A stretch of DNA of 48,124 nucleotides from Allomuricauda sp. (GCA_028284725.1 JANQRD010000014.1:1-48124); one strand, 5' to 3'. Counted from the first letter of the stretch, positions 8,422 to 18,330 are shown. A program made the numbers and translations. Notes: generated by a model from the sequence alone, not told the origin.

Positions 8422-11256
8422 TCAATGCGCCTCCAACCAATTTTCGCCGAGACCCACTTCAACGTCCAAAGGTACGGCTAATTTATAGGCATTCTCCATT
8501 TCGCTCTTAATCAATGTCTTAACCTCTTCCAATTCTGGTTTATAGGCATCAAACACCAATTCATCATGCACCTGCAACAACATTTTGGTCTTGTACCCAC
8601 CTTCGGTGAGCTTTTTATGGATATTGATCATGGCAATTTTGATGATATCCGCAGCACTTCCCTGGATCGGGGCATTCACGGCGTTTCGTTCTGCAGCACC
8701 TCGCACCACTTGGTTGCCAGCATTGATGTCTTTTAAATACCTGCGTCGACCTAAAACAGTTTGCACATAGCCATTATCCCGGGCAAAATCCACTTGTTCA
8801 CCCATATAGTTCCGCAGTTTGGGATAGGTCTTGTAATAGGTTTCAATCAATTCCTTGGCCTCTGTTCGACTTAGGTCCGTTTGGTTGCTCAATCCAAAGG
8901 CTGAAACCCCATAAATGATTCCGAAATTTACCGTTTTGGCATTGCCACGCTGTTCACGGGTAACTTCTTCAATCGGTACATTGAAAACTTTGGATGCTGT
9001 GGAAGCATGGATGTCCTCTCCATTTTTAAAAGCTTCGATCATCGTGGTTTCTTCACTGAGGGCGGCAATAATGCGAAGTTCAATTTGAGAGTAATCAGCA
9101 GCAAGCAAGATGTAGTTTTCATCCCGGGGAATAAACGCCTTACGAACCTGTCTTCCCCGTTCCGTCCGGATGGGGATATTTTGTAGATTAGGATTGTTGC
9201 TGCTCAATCGCCCTGTGGCTGCCACAGTTTGCATGTAATCCGTGTGTACCCTTCCGCTGTGTTGTTGCACCTCGTTGGGAAGGGCATCCACGTAGGTGCT
9301 TTTTAACTTGGTTAAACCTCGATAGTCCAGGACATCCTGAATGATTCCGTGATCTTTGGCCAAATAGGAAAGTACATCTTCCGCTGTGGAGTACTGTCCA
9401 GTTTTGGTCTTTTTGGGTTTGTCTACCAATTTGAGTTTGTCAAACAGGATTTCGCCCAATTGTTTTGGGGAAGCAATGTTAAATTCCTCTCCGGCGGCCG
9501 TGTATATTTTTTGCTCGAGATTTTTGATGTCCGTGTCGAGTTCGGTGGAAAGATCTTTCAAAAAGGATTCATCCAAATTGATGCCTTCGGTCTCCATATC
9601 GGCCAGCACGCGCAACAAAGGAACCTCGATTTCCTCAAACAGTTTTTCTGTTTTGGCCTCGGCCAGCTCAGGCCTAAATTGATATGCTAATTGCAAGGTA
9701 ATGTCAGCATCTTCTACAGCGTATTCCGTTTGCTTATCAAGCGGTACTTGACGCATGCTCAGCTGGTTTTTTCCTTTTTTGCCAATGAGTTCGGTAATGG
9801 AAATAGGGGTGTAGTTCAGGTAGGTTTCAGCCAATACATCCATATTATGGCGCATATCCGGATTGATAAGGTAATGGGCCAACATGGTGTCGAACAGCTT
9901 TCCTTTGACCTCGACGCCATAGTTTTTCATCACCTTGATGTCGTACTTTAGGTTTTGGCCTACTTTTTCAATGGTCTCGGCCTCGAAAAAGGGGCGAACC
10001 TGTTCCAATATTTCCAGAGCCGCTTCCCTGCCTTCAGGAATTGGGATATAAAAGCCCTTTTTGGCCTCCCAGCTAAAGGCAATTCCCACCAGTTCAGCTT
10101 CCAACGGGTTGATAGAGGTGGTCTCCGTATCGAAACAAACGGAAGTTTGTTGCATCAACTTCTCTATAAAAAGTTGTAGCCCTAGCCCTGGAGTAATGCT
10201 CTGATAAAAATGAGATATCTCCGAAACGGTATTCCGGCTATTTACATCCTTAATGGTCGCGGGAGCATCTGCGGGGTCTCCACCGAATAGCGTAAATTGA
10301 CCGCTACCGGCTGCTTTGGCTTCTTGCTTTGCTGTTTCGGTACTGGTCACTTGACCTGTGGGTTGGGCTTCGCCGGAAAATATTTTGATAAACTGCTCTT
10401 TGAGTCTGCGGAATTCCAATTCCTCAAAAATCTCTTGCACCTTTTCCCCATCGGGAGGGCACATTTCATAATCGTCGGCCTTGAAGGTAACCTCGCAATC
10501 CGTTTTTATCTCGGCCAATTTTCTAGAAAGACGACCCAACTCGGCATTTTCTTCCACCTTCTCCTTCATTTTGCCCTTCAACTTGTCCGTATTGGCCAAC
10601 AACCCTTCCATCGAACCAAAATCTGCGAGGAATTTTTTGGCAGTTTTGTCTCCAACTCCGGGAAGTCCTGGAATATTATCGCTGGCGTCTCCCATCATCC
10701 CCAAATAATCGATCACCTGCTCTGGTCTTTCTACACCAAACCGTTTTTGTACCTCAGGAATGCCCCAGATTTCGATACCGTTCCCCATGCGTGCCGGACG
10801 GTACATAAAGATATTTTCGGAAACCAATTGACCAAAGTCCTTGTCCGGAGTGACCATAAAGACTTTATAATCCTCTTTTTCGGCCTGTTTGGCCAAGGTA
10901 CCGATGAGGTCATCCGCCTCATAACCCTCCAGTTCTACCACTGGAATCTTCATGGCTTTCAAAATATCTTGAATGTAAGGTACCGCAATACGAATCGCAT
11001 CCGGAGTTTCATCCCGGTTTGCCTTGTAATCCTCAAAGAGTTCGGTACGCTCCACACTGCCGCCTTTATCGAAAGCCACAGCCAAATGGTCCGGATTTTC
11101 CCTTTTGATCACATCAAAAAGAGAATTCATAAAGCCCATAATCGCTGAGGTATCCATTCCCTTGGAATTGATTCGCGGGTTTTTGATCAAGGCGTAATAG
11201 CCACGAAAAATCAAGGCGTAGGCATCTAGTAAAAAAAGTCGTTTTTGGTCAGACAT
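8422..11256 (-). CDS. polA: DNA polymerase I
   Basis: A repair and Okazaki-fragment polymerase of 944 residues with all three activities. The N-terminal 5'-3' exonuclease (about 1-290) has LLDAYALIFRGYYAL and the helix-hairpin-helix GVGDKTAKKFL. The 3'-5' proofreading domain keeps its acidic residues (FDTETTSINPLEAE, and YAVEDADIT for the last Asp). The polymerase domain has motif A (ADYSQIELRI), the O-helix (RGNAKTVNFGIIYG) and motif C (QVHDELVF). It starts with an ATG at 11256; on the minus strand a near-consensus -7 (TACTTTTA) lies close upstream. A 283-codon antisense frame inside it is not a gene. Confidence 0.97.
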   Translation of the reverse strand: MSDQKRLFLLDAYALIFRGYYALIKNPRINSKGMDTSAIMGFMNSLFDVIKRENPDHLAVAFDKGGSVERTELFEDYKANRDETPDAIRIAVPYIQDILKAMKIPVVELEGYEADDLIGTLAKQAEKEDYKVFMVTPDKDFGQLVSENIFMYRPARMGNGIEIWGIPEVQKRFGVERPEQVIDYLGMMGDASDNIPGLPGVGDKTAKKFLADFGSMEGLLANTDKLKGKMKEKVEENAELGRLSRKLAEIKTDCEVTFKADDYEMCPPDGEKVQEIFEELEFRRLKEQFIKIFSGEAQPTGQVTSTETAKQEAKAAGSGQFTLFGGDPADAPATIKDVNSRNTVSEISHFYQSITPGLGLQLFIEKLMQQTSVCFDTETTSINPLEAELVGIAFSWEAKKGFYIPIPEGREAALEILEQVRPFFEAETIEKVGQNLKYDIKVMKNYGVEVKGKLFDTMLAHYLINPDMRHNMDVLAETYLNYTPISITELIGKKGKNQLSMRQVPLDKQTEYAVEDADITLQLAYQFRPELAEAKTEKLFEEIEVPLLRVLADMETEGINLDESFLKDLSTELDTDIKNLEQKIYTAAGEEFNIASPKQLGEILFDKLKLVDKPKKTKTGQYSTAEDVLSYLAKDHGIIQDVLDYRGLTKLKSTYVDALPNEVQQHSGRVHTDYMQTVAATGRLSSNNPNLQNIPIRTERGRQVRKAFIPRDENYILLAADYSQIELRIIAALSEETTMIEAFKNGEDIHASTASKVFNVPIEEVTREQRGNAKTVNFGIIYGVSAFGLSNQTDLSRTEAKELIETYYKTYPKLRNYMGEQVDFARDNGYVQTVLGRRRYLKDINAGNQVVRGAAERNAVNAPIQGSAADIIKIAMINIHKKLTEGGYKTKMLLQVHDELVFDAYKPELEEVKTLIKSEMENAYKLAVPLDVEVGLGENWLEAH

Positions 11257-11355
11257 GTTGTTTTTGATTGTCAGGTAAAAGTAAAAAATTGACAGTCTTT
11301 AAAAGTAGAAAAAAAGCGTCAAGAAATAGGAACCAAGAGTTAAGATTTGGGGGCT

Positions 11356-12354
11356 TTATTCTTTTTGATAAAAACTTTGCACCGTTTTGTTTTCATGTCC
11401 GTTTTCGGTGTACTCCCGATAAGTGAACCCTGGATGGACACAATAGCCTCCGGTTTCCCCTTTTTTATTGATGGCCAAAAATCCGATTTGAAAATCCTTG
11501 CGACCCTCATTCTTTTTCATGATGCGCTTTACACCTTCTTCACAGGCTTCCTGGGGGCTTTTTCCCTGGCGCATCAGTTCGACAATCAAAAAACTGCCCA
11601 CCGTACGGATGACTTCTTCTCCAACCCCTGTTGCTGTTGCTCCGCCAACTTCGTTGTCCACATAAAGTCCTGCACCGATAATGGGTGAATCTCCCACACG
11701 TCCGGCAACTTTGTAGGCCATGCCACTTGTGGTACATGCCCCTGCAATATCCCCATTTTTATCGATGGTGAGCATGCCTATGGTATCATGGTTCTCAATA
11801 TTGATTACGGTTTCGTATTTGGAAGTTTTCTTCCACTCCTCGTATTGCTTTCGGGTACTCTCGGTTAGCAGTTCTTCCTTTTTGAAGCCTTGTTCGTAGG
11901 CGAATTGTTCAGCCCCTTTTCCGGCTAAAATAATATGAGGGGTTTCTTCCATCACCTTACGTGCGACGGAGACAGGATGCACAATATTTTTAAGATAGAC
12001 CACGGATCCACAATTACCATCTTTGTCCATGATGCAAGCGTCAAGGGTCACGTTTCCGTCGCGATCGGGTCGCCCTCCTTTTCCAACGGTTTCATTGGTT
12101 ACATCGGCCTCCTCGACCATTACTCCTTGCTCTACAGCATCCAATGCAGAGCCATCGGAGCTTAAAACTTCCCATGCCTTGGCGGTCGCATTTTGAAAAT
12201 TCCATGTACAAACAGCGATAGGCCGAATTGGTTCTGAAGATTCCTCACCCACAATAGGTTTTTCGCTCGCTTCTTTACATGCTATTAGTGTTGGGGCGGC
12301 TACCAAAGCTGCAGTTCCTGAGGTGGAATTTTTAAGGAAGGTTCTTCGTTTCAT
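11356..12354 (-). CDS. Glycosylasparaginase (N4-(beta-N-acetylglucosaminyl)-L-asparaginase), exported
   Basis: An Ntn-hydrolase that cuts the GlcNAc-Asn bond of N-linked glycopeptides. The 332-residue precursor has the autoproteolysis site HD|TIG, so T191 would become the N-terminal nucleophile of the beta subunit. The classic bacterial member is from Elizabethkingia, also in Flavobacteriia. The N-terminus carries a Tat-like RRTFLK (residues 3-8) and a possible lipobox ending at Cys 26 (PTLIAC), so export to the periplasm, perhaps as a lipoprotein, is likely. It is divergent from cutC over only 36 nt. It suggests use of glycoprotein debris. Confidence 0.92.
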   Translation of the reverse strand: MKRRTFLKNSTSGTAALVAAPTLIACKEASEKPIVGEESSEPIRPIAVCTWNFQNATAKAWEVLSSDGSALDAVEQGVMVEEADVTNETVGKGGRPDRDGNVTLDACIMDKDGNCGSVVYLKNIVHPVSVARKVMEETPHIILAGKGAEQFAYEQGFKKEELLTESTRKQYEEWKKTSKYETVINIENHDTIGMLTIDKNGDIAGACTTSGMAYKVAGRVGDSPIIGAGLYVDNEVGGATATGVGEEVIRTVGSFLIVELMRQGKSPQEACEEGVKRIMKKNEGRKDFQIGFLAINKKGETGGYCVHPGFTYREYTENGHENKTVQSFYQKE

Positions 12355-12390
12355 ATAAGGTTATTAATTTAGGAAACTAAATATACCAAA

Positions 12391-13113
12391 ATGCTTGTAG
12401 AAGTTTGTGCCAACGCTTTGGAGTCGGCTTTAAATGCCCAAGAGGCAGGGGCAGATCGGATTGAGTTGTGTTCCGAACTGGCCGTAGGCGGCATTACACC
12501 ATCCTATGGATTGATTGCTTTGGTAAAACAGCAATTGCACATTCCGGTACATGTGCTGATTCGTCCACGAAGTGGACATTTCACGTATTCAGATTCAGAG
12601 TTTGAAGTGATGAAGAGGGATATCGAATTCTGCAAAGCAATTGGGGTTGATGGAATTGTTTCTGGAGTTTTGCAATCGGATTTTACGTTAGATGTTGAAC
12701 GTACAAAGACACTGGTCGAGGCATCAAGACCATTGAAGTTTGTTTTTCACCGTGCTTTTGATTGGGTGGAGCATCCAAAGGAAACATTGAGGGCATTGGA
12801 TGCATTGGGAGTGGATTACGTTTTGACTTCAGGCCAACAAAGCACTGCCGAAGCGGGATTGGATTTGCTGAAAGAACTAAATGCCAATTCAAAAAACTGT
12901 ACTATAATGGCTGGGGGAGGTATTGGCATCGAAAACTGTGAAAAGTTCAAAAATGCTGGATTGGAGGCCATCCACCTTTCAGGGACTTCCTTCCAAAATC
13001 CTATAGTGATTAGGGATAAGATTTCCATGAACGCACCATCCCACTTCGTGGAGCACAAGGTTGCTGTAACAAACCCCGATACTGTTCGTCAAATAGTGCG
13101 GAGCGTTAAATAA
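12391..13113 (+). CDS. cutC: CutC family protein
   Basis: A 240-residue TIM-barrel protein that starts MLVEVCANALESALNAQEAGADRIEL, the CutC signature, followed by LIRPRSGHFTYS and the FHRAFD motif. The family was named for copper tolerance in E. coli, but that role has been questioned and no enzyme activity is settled. Nothing nearby concerns copper except the distant cytochrome oxidase. It begins 36 nt from the divergent glycosylasparaginase and ends 54 nt before a metallophosphoesterase, so the two downstream genes may be cotranscribed. Confidence 0.93.
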   Translation: MLVEVCANALESALNAQEAGADRIELCSELAVGGITPSYGLIALVKQQLHIPVHVLIRPRSGHFTYSDSEFEVMKRDIEFCKAIGVDGIVSGVLQSDFTLDVERTKTLVEASRPLKFVFHRAFDWVEHPKETLRALDALGVDYVLTSGQQSTAEAGLDLLKELNANSKNCTIMAGGGIGIENCEKFKNAGLEAIHLSGTSFQNPIVIRDKISMNAPSHFVEHKVAVTNPDTVRQIVRSVK

Positions 13114-13167
13114 TCGTCAAATCAAAATGTTCCACGACTAAAAAAATATCTTTACAAAAAATTTTGC

Positions 13168-14403
13168 ATGACCCGATTTTTGATCATCCTTTCCATTATT
13201 TATATCGTTTTGGCCATATATGGCTTGCAGGGCTTTAAAACCGTGTTTAAAAGTATGTGGGCACAAATCCTATATGGTCTGTTGTTTGTGGCCGCATGGG
13301 CCAACCTGATCATCAGGGTTTTGAACTACACGCCAGGAGATGGTGTTCGCGGTCAAATTGCAGTTGCAGGGGGTATTTTCTTTTCTTTTTTGATGTTGGG
13401 ATTGGTGCTTGGAATCTTTTTGTTGCTCGAGGACATCGTGCGGGTTTTTGTATTTGGATATAACAAAGTGGCGGGACTTACCGAACAGCAGACCCAATTT
13501 TTTCCTTCAAGGCGAAAGTTTATCAGTGGTATTGCCCTGGGAATTGCAGCCTTACCTTTTGGAGCACTTCTTTATGGCATGTATCGAGGAAAGTACAACT
13601 ACAAAGTATTAAAGTACGAATTGGAGTTTGATGATTTACCTGAGGCGTTCGATGGTTATCAAATAACCCAAATCTCAGATGTGCACAGCGGCAGTTTCGA
13701 CAATAGGAAGAAAGTGGCTTACGGTATTGACTTGATCAATAAACAAAAAAGCGATGTGATACTTTTTACCGGAGACTTGGTCAACGATAAGACTTCGGAA
13801 ATGGAACCCTGGAAAGAACTGTTTTCCCAATTGGAAGCCAAGGATGGTAAGTTTTCGGTGCTGGGGAACCACGATTACGGGGATTATACGAGCTGGGAAT
13901 CTAAGGAAGCCAAGGCCCAAAACCTCGTAGACTTGAAAATACTTCAAAAGGACATCGGTTTTGATCTTTTGTTGGATACCCATCGTTTTTTGGAGAAGGA
14001 CGGACAGCGAATTGCACTATTGGGTGTGGAAAATTGGGGTCGTGGCGGATTCAAAAAAGCAGGTGACCTGGAGAAAGCAAAAGCTGGGATTTCCAAGGAT
14101 GATTTTAAAATTTTGATGAGTCATGACCCCTCACATTGGGAGGATGTGGTGATTCAAGACGATTATCATTTTCACCTCACCTTAAGTGGGCATACGCATG
14201 GAATGCAGTTTGGTGTTGAGATTCCAGGATGGGTTAAATGGAGTCCTGTAAAATGGCGCTATAAGTATTGGGCAGGTATCTATGAGGAGTTGGGTCAGTT
14301 CATCAATGTAAACCGGGGATTTGGTTTTATCGGTTACCCGGGAAGGGTAGGGATTTGGCCCGAAATCACAGTGATTACCCTTAAAAAGAAAGGTTTAACT
14401 TGA
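13168..14403 (+). CDS. Membrane-anchored metallophosphoesterase
   Basis: A 411-residue protein with about four hydrophobic segments in the first 140 residues (1-20, 33-53, 64-90, 117-140) and then a calcineurin-like phosphoesterase domain. The dimetal motifs are complete: D171-x-H173 (QISDVHSG), GD (FTGDLVND, D203), GNHD (232-235), a single His in LMSHDPSHW, and GHTH in LSGHTHGMQFG. The architecture matches the YkuE/YaeI-like group, some of which act on lipid-linked phosphates. The substrate here is not known. The second half of the catalytic domain is well conserved up to the stop. Confidence 0.88.
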   Translation: MTRFLIILSIIYIVLAIYGLQGFKTVFKSMWAQILYGLLFVAAWANLIIRVLNYTPGDGVRGQIAVAGGIFFSFLMLGLVLGIFLLLEDIVRVFVFGYNKVAGLTEQQTQFFPSRRKFISGIALGIAALPFGALLYGMYRGKYNYKVLKYELEFDDLPEAFDGYQITQISDVHSGSFDNRKKVAYGIDLINKQKSDVILFTGDLVNDKTSEMEPWKELFSQLEAKDGKFSVLGNHDYGDYTSWESKEAKAQNLVDLKILQKDIGFDLLLDTHRFLEKDGQRIALLGVENWGRGGFKKAGDLEKAKAGISKDDFKILMSHDPSHWEDVVIQDDYHFHLTLSGHTHGMQFGVEIPGWVKWSPVKWRYKYWAGIYEELGQFINVNRGFGFIGYPGRVGIWPEITVITLKKKGLT

Positions 14404-14443
14404 ATTTAACGCACATCTTTCCCCCATCGTGTAAGTGCCAACA

Positions 14444-14471
14444 TTGTTTTTAACAAATTTTCTTACTTTTG
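14444..14471 (+). promoter_or_regulatory. Promoter of the thioredoxin-like gene
   Basis: A -33 TTG (14444-14446) and a -7 TACTTTTG (14464-14471) are separated by 17 nt, a good Bacteroidota sigma-A promoter. The ATG at 14495 follows after a leader of about 20 nt. Confidence 0.6.
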
Positions 14472-14494
14472 GTTGGTAAACTGAATAAGTATTC

Positions 14495-14791
14495 ATGTCT
14501 AAATTTGGTGAACTTATAGATGTAAAAGTACCAGTGCTGTTGGACTTTTATGCAGAATGGAACGATCAATCAACTTCCATGCACCCTGTATTGCGCGATG
14601 TAGCCGCAGCTTTGGGGGACAAGGGGAAGGTGATTAAGATCGATGTTGATAAAAACAAGGAGTTGTCCCAGGCACTTCGAATAAAAGGCCTACCCACCTT
14701 GATGATCTACAAAAAAGGGGAAATGGTCTGGCGACAGAGCGGGGAACAGGATGCGAATACGCTGATAGGCATCTTAAACGAATATATTTAG
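14495..14791 (+). CDS. Thioredoxin-fold protein without any cysteine
   Basis: A 98-residue thioredoxin-fold protein. The fold markers are present: VPVLLDFYAEW before the active-site position, IDVDKNKEL in strand beta-3, and the cis-proline GLPTL (P67). The active-site loop that is normally WCGPC reads WNDQST (22-27), and the whole protein has no cysteine, so thiol redox chemistry is impossible. A chaperone, adaptor or binding role is more likely (inference). It has its own promoter and ends in a strong hairpin terminator, so it is a single-gene unit. The length equals that of ordinary thioredoxin, so this is a substituted active site and not a truncated gene. Confidence 0.88.
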   Translation: MSKFGELIDVKVPVLLDFYAEWNDQSTSMHPVLRDVAAALGDKGKVIKIDVDKNKELSQALRIKGLPTLMIYKKGEMVWRQSGEQDANTLIGILNEYI

Positions 14792-14820
14792 AAAAGCGAG
14801 GTCAAAACCTCGCTTTTTTT
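14792..14820 (+). terminator. Bidirectional intrinsic terminator
   Basis: The stem AGCGAGGT (14795-14802) pairs exactly with ACCTCGCT (14807-14814) around CAAA, flanked by A-run and T-run, so it serves both the thioredoxin-like gene and the convergent DUF2723 gene. Confidence 0.9.
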
Positions 14821-17800
14821 TATTGTTCTTCCTGAACCTCGATGGAATCTTCGAGGGACTCGATGGTATCCAAGGGAATGGAATCCTCAAGATCTGGATT
14901 TGGTGTCGGAAGTTCTTCTTCGAACATCTCTTCCTCGTCACCTGCAAATTGGGAAAACTTGTCGATATACTCATTAAAGATAATGGTTTCGGATTCTGCC
15001 TTTTCCCTGTCTTCGTTCTCTATCAGGATATCGATATTTCGCCGGTAGGCCTGCATATCGGCAAGAATGTCATCAAGCTTGTCATATTGTTCATCCAGTG
15101 GTATTCCAGCGTAATACTCCAGTCGTTCTTGATATATCTTTTTCAGTTTTTCAAAAAGCTCCCTTGCTTTTTCCGTTTCACCTACTTTATAATAGCCGTC
15201 AACAAACGGTTCCACGAAAGCGTAAAAACCAAAATGTTCCATAGGCATGTTGGTCATGGCAGTATCTATAATGTCCTTGGCCTTGTCGATTTTGTTTTCC
15301 GCAATCAAAGTCTCGGTCAATCGAGCGAGGTTACTTCGGAATGAAAGCCCCTGGGAACGTGTCTGTGGATCATGATAAATGGCATCACTTCCTGAATTGC
15401 CCCAATCCCATTTCATTACGATGTCGTACATCAAGTCACTGTCGATACGTCCCATTTCAAAAGAACTTCGGTTTTCGGTCTTCATGGGTACCAATTTATA
15501 GGTGAGGCCATCCAATTGCAGATATTCCTTCATCCAAATATATTCTGCATTGTCGAAACTCCCCCCAGAAAAGTAAATCGGTCTTTTCCAATCATTGTTT
15601 GCAAGGAGGTCCAGCATCAATATGCGATTTTTGGGCAGTGCACTTCTGGGGAGGTCAATGTCAATATAATCTACAATTAAGGCTGAATCCTTTTCCTTGA
15701 CCAATCCGCTTTCCAATACATTTTTTTTGTTGACCGGGATTCTGATTTTGTTGGTTGGATAATATATAATGTCAAGGTTGCTTTCAGAGTAAGCGCTTAG
15801 ATCGGCTCCCTGTTTCTCCAAAAGATACTTAAACTTCGTTTGGGGTTTGTCACTTCCTATCCAATTAATAAAATCCTTAATGTCCCATCGACTATCCGTA
15901 ATTCCCTGGTAATAGACTGCATCCCTAGATCCATATCGATATTGCTCATGGGTGAGTTGCGAAGGAACCGGGTCACTTTCGTAGGCCTTACGCTTCATTT
16001 GGTCGATATACCAGTCGGTTGCGAAGAGACTTGTATTTACAATACGGACATCCGTTCGATAACCTTCAATTTCTTGGGCATACCATAACGGAAACGTATC
16101 ATTGTCCCCAATGGTGAACAAAATGGCCCCAACGTCTTCCTGACAGGAATCCAAATAGGCCTTTGCCGTCGATTGCGCGGTGTAACGATTGGAGCGGTCG
16201 TGATCATCCCAATTTTGAAAAGCCATCAAAAACGGAACTGCCAAAAGACAGAGCACCGTTATGGCAGGCGCTGCAATTTTAGCTGATAATAATTTGCGGA
16301 ACTCATCGTAGAGTCCATACACACCAATACCGATCCAAATACAAAAAATATAAAACGAGCCCACTAAAGAATAATCCCTTTCCCTGGGTTGGAAAATATA
16401 GGGATTGGTATAGAATTGAATCGCCAATCCGGTAAACATGAAAAACACGAAAAGCACCCAAAAGTGTTTTGGGTTTTTGGAAACCTGAAAAACGATTCCA
16501 ATAATGCCCAATAAGAGTGGCAAGAAGAAATAAGTGTTTCGGCCTTTGTTGTTGGTCCAGTCACTGGGTAAGTTATTTTGGCTCCCCAGCCGAAGGCTGT
16601 CCACAAACCCGATGCCACTCAACCAATGTCCATTTTCATCATACTTTCCCTGTAAATCGTTCTGTCTGCCCACGAAATTCCACATAAAGTAGCGCATGTA
16701 CATATAACCGAATTGGAACTCGAACAGGTAGCGGATATTTTGGCCCAAGGTAGGAGGGTCTACTTCGATATATTCCCCGAACTCCCGTAAAAAACGAATG
16801 TATTGCTCGGCATCCAGCTCGCCCTGTGCATATGCATTCTTAAATTGTGCAACAGCTTCACGGAGGTCGTTATTGGAAATGTATTCCGATTTAATTTTGA
16901 AATTCAACACCCCAAAATAGCGCATGTAATTTTCTGCATGTTGGTCGCTCCATAATCTGGGAAGGAATCCCACATGTTTTGCATTTGGGCCTTGAATGGC
17001 ATCTTTGTAATTGTTCACAATGACATACTTGCCCAATTTTTCATCTTTCTCATATTTGGGACGATCATCAACATCCTCACCGGCAGGTGCGAAAGTATCG
17101 GAATAATAGGCCCCATAAAAAGGACTGTCCACGCCAGGGTATTGCTCACGGTTGTAGTAAGCCAAAAGGGAACGTGCATCTGAAGGATCGTTCTCGTTCA
17201 CCACGGTTTTCGCATTTGCCCGAATGGGCAACATCAACCAGGAAGAAAAACCAAGGATCAAAAACATCAGACAAAGAACAATAGTGTTCCCCATATGAAA
17301 GTTATTTTTTCGGGTATAGCGCAATGCAAAATAGAAACTCGAGATAAAAATCAGTCCCATGATAATGGTACCGGAATTGAAGGGCAAGCCTATGCTGTTG
17401 ATGAAGAATACTTCGCTCCATCCGAAAAGCTTGAGTACATAGGTCAATGAAAACTTATAGACCAGCATCAACAAGGTAATGACCACCAAATTGGCCAGTA
17501 AAAAGTTCTTTGCCGTAGTCTTTTTATACTTTTTAAAATAATACAGCAGTCCTATGGAAGGGATGGCCAAAAAGCCCATAAATTGGATTCCGAAGGTAAG
17601 CCCGATCAAAAAACAGATGAGCAATAACCAGCGATTGCCCCTAGGTTCTTCCAAGTTATCGGTCCACTTTAGCCCCAGCCATAGCAAAAGCGCCATGATC
17701 AAACTTGCCATGGCATATACCTCGGTTTCCACTGCATTGAACCAAAAACTATCTGAAAAGGTGAAGGCCAGGGCTCCTACCAAACCACTTCCGAAAATGG

Positions 17801-18161
17801 CAATGGCCTTGCTGTTGGTGATAGGCTTCTTTTTGGAAATCATCTTTCGGGTGAGGTTGGTAATGGTCCAAAAAGTGAAAAGCACGGCAAAGGCACTGGA
17901 GACTATGGAAACCGCGTTGACCATCAAAGCGACTTTAGAGGTATCGCCAAAGGCAAACATGGCAAAAAATGCACCGATCATTTGTAAAAGGGGGGCTCCC
18001 GGTGGGTGACCTACCTGCAATTTTGCCGAGGTGGTAATGTATTCACCCGCATCCCAAAAGCTTCCTGTGGGTTCAACGGTTAAGCAGTAGACGGTAAATG
18101 CAATGAAAAAAGAGACCCATCCTAAGATGGTATCCCATTTCTTGAAGTCTTTTGCAAACAT
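14820..18161 (-). CDS. DUF2723 membrane protein (putative protein O-glycosyltransferase)
   Basis: A 1113-residue polytopic protein starting at ATG 18161; an in-frame TTG at 18179 is a weaker start. The N-terminal half has a dozen or so hydrophobic segments with the family hallmark near the start: a first helix, then VEPTGSFWDAGEYITTSAKLQ and GHPPGAPLLQM. This places acidic residues in the first external loop, as in GT-C glycosyltransferases. The C-terminal 450 residues are soluble and helical with repeat-like segments, and end in a very acidic tail. DUF2723 includes human TMEM260, reported as an O-mannosyltransferase; by analogy this may glycosylate exported proteins. The gene is monocistronic between the terminator and tRNA-Gln. 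Confidence 0.85.
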   Translation of the reverse strand: MFAKDFKKWDTILGWVSFFIAFTVYCLTVEPTGSFWDAGEYITTSAKLQVGHPPGAPLLQMIGAFFAMFAFGDTSKVALMVNAVSIVSSAFAVLFTFWTITNLTRKMISKKKPITNSKAIAIFGSGLVGALAFTFSDSFWFNAVETEVYAMASLIMALLLWLGLKWTDNLEEPRGNRWLLLICFLIGLTFGIQFMGFLAIPSIGLLYYFKKYKKTTAKNFLLANLVVITLLMLVYKFSLTYVLKLFGWSEVFFINSIGLPFNSGTIIMGLIFISSFYFALRYTRKNNFHMGNTIVLCLMFLILGFSSWLMLPIRANAKTVVNENDPSDARSLLAYYNREQYPGVDSPFYGAYYSDTFAPAGEDVDDRPKYEKDEKLGKYVIVNNYKDAIQGPNAKHVGFLPRLWSDQHAENYMRYFGVLNFKIKSEYISNNDLREAVAQFKNAYAQGELDAEQYIRFLREFGEYIEVDPPTLGQNIRYLFEFQFGYMYMRYFMWNFVGRQNDLQGKYDENGHWLSGIGFVDSLRLGSQNNLPSDWTNNKGRNTYFFLPLLLGIIGIVFQVSKNPKHFWVLFVFFMFTGLAIQFYTNPYIFQPRERDYSLVGSFYIFCIWIGIGVYGLYDEFRKLLSAKIAAPAITVLCLLAVPFLMAFQNWDDHDRSNRYTAQSTAKAYLDSCQEDVGAILFTIGDNDTFPLWYAQEIEGYRTDVRIVNTSLFATDWYIDQMKRKAYESDPVPSQLTHEQYRYGSRDAVYYQGITDSRWDIKDFINWIGSDKPQTKFKYLLEKQGADLSAYSESNLDIIYYPTNKIRIPVNKKNVLESGLVKEKDSALIVDYIDIDLPRSALPKNRILMLDLLANNDWKRPIYFSGGSFDNAEYIWMKEYLQLDGLTYKLVPMKTENRSSFEMGRIDSDLMYDIVMKWDWGNSGSDAIYHDPQTRSQGLSFRSNLARLTETLIAENKIDKAKDIIDTAMTNMPMEHFGFYAFVEPFVDGYYKVGETEKARELFEKLKKIYQERLEYYAGIPLDEQYDKLDDILADMQAYRRNIDILIENEDREKAESETIIFNEYIDKFSQFAGDEEEMFEEELPTPNPDLEDSIPLDTIESLEDSIEVQEEQ

Positions 18162-18281
18162 AAAGGTGGTGTTTACCAAGTTGGGGCGAATTTAGTAAAT
18201 ATCGCAGAGACGGCTGATTAATTTTGGAAAAGGTTTAACATGGCATTCCTTTTAAAATAAGTCTGGAATGTGGTGAAATTA

Positions 18282-18312
18282 TTTGTTGAAACCAAAGTTT
18301 GTTATAAATTTG
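18282..18312 (+). promoter_or_regulatory. tRNA-Gln promoter
   Basis: TTTG (18282-18285) and TAAATTTG (18305-18312) are separated by 19 nt, a full match to the Bacteroidota -33/-7 pattern. The mature tRNA begins 18 nt further on. Confidence 0.75.
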
Positions 18313-18330
18313 CACGCTCAAATACGGTAC

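Noticed and set aside
10297-11148. Long 283-codon antisense frame inside polA
   Set aside because: polA is fully supported in the other strand with every catalytic motif. The antisense product has no recognisable domain and is a shadow of polA codon bias.
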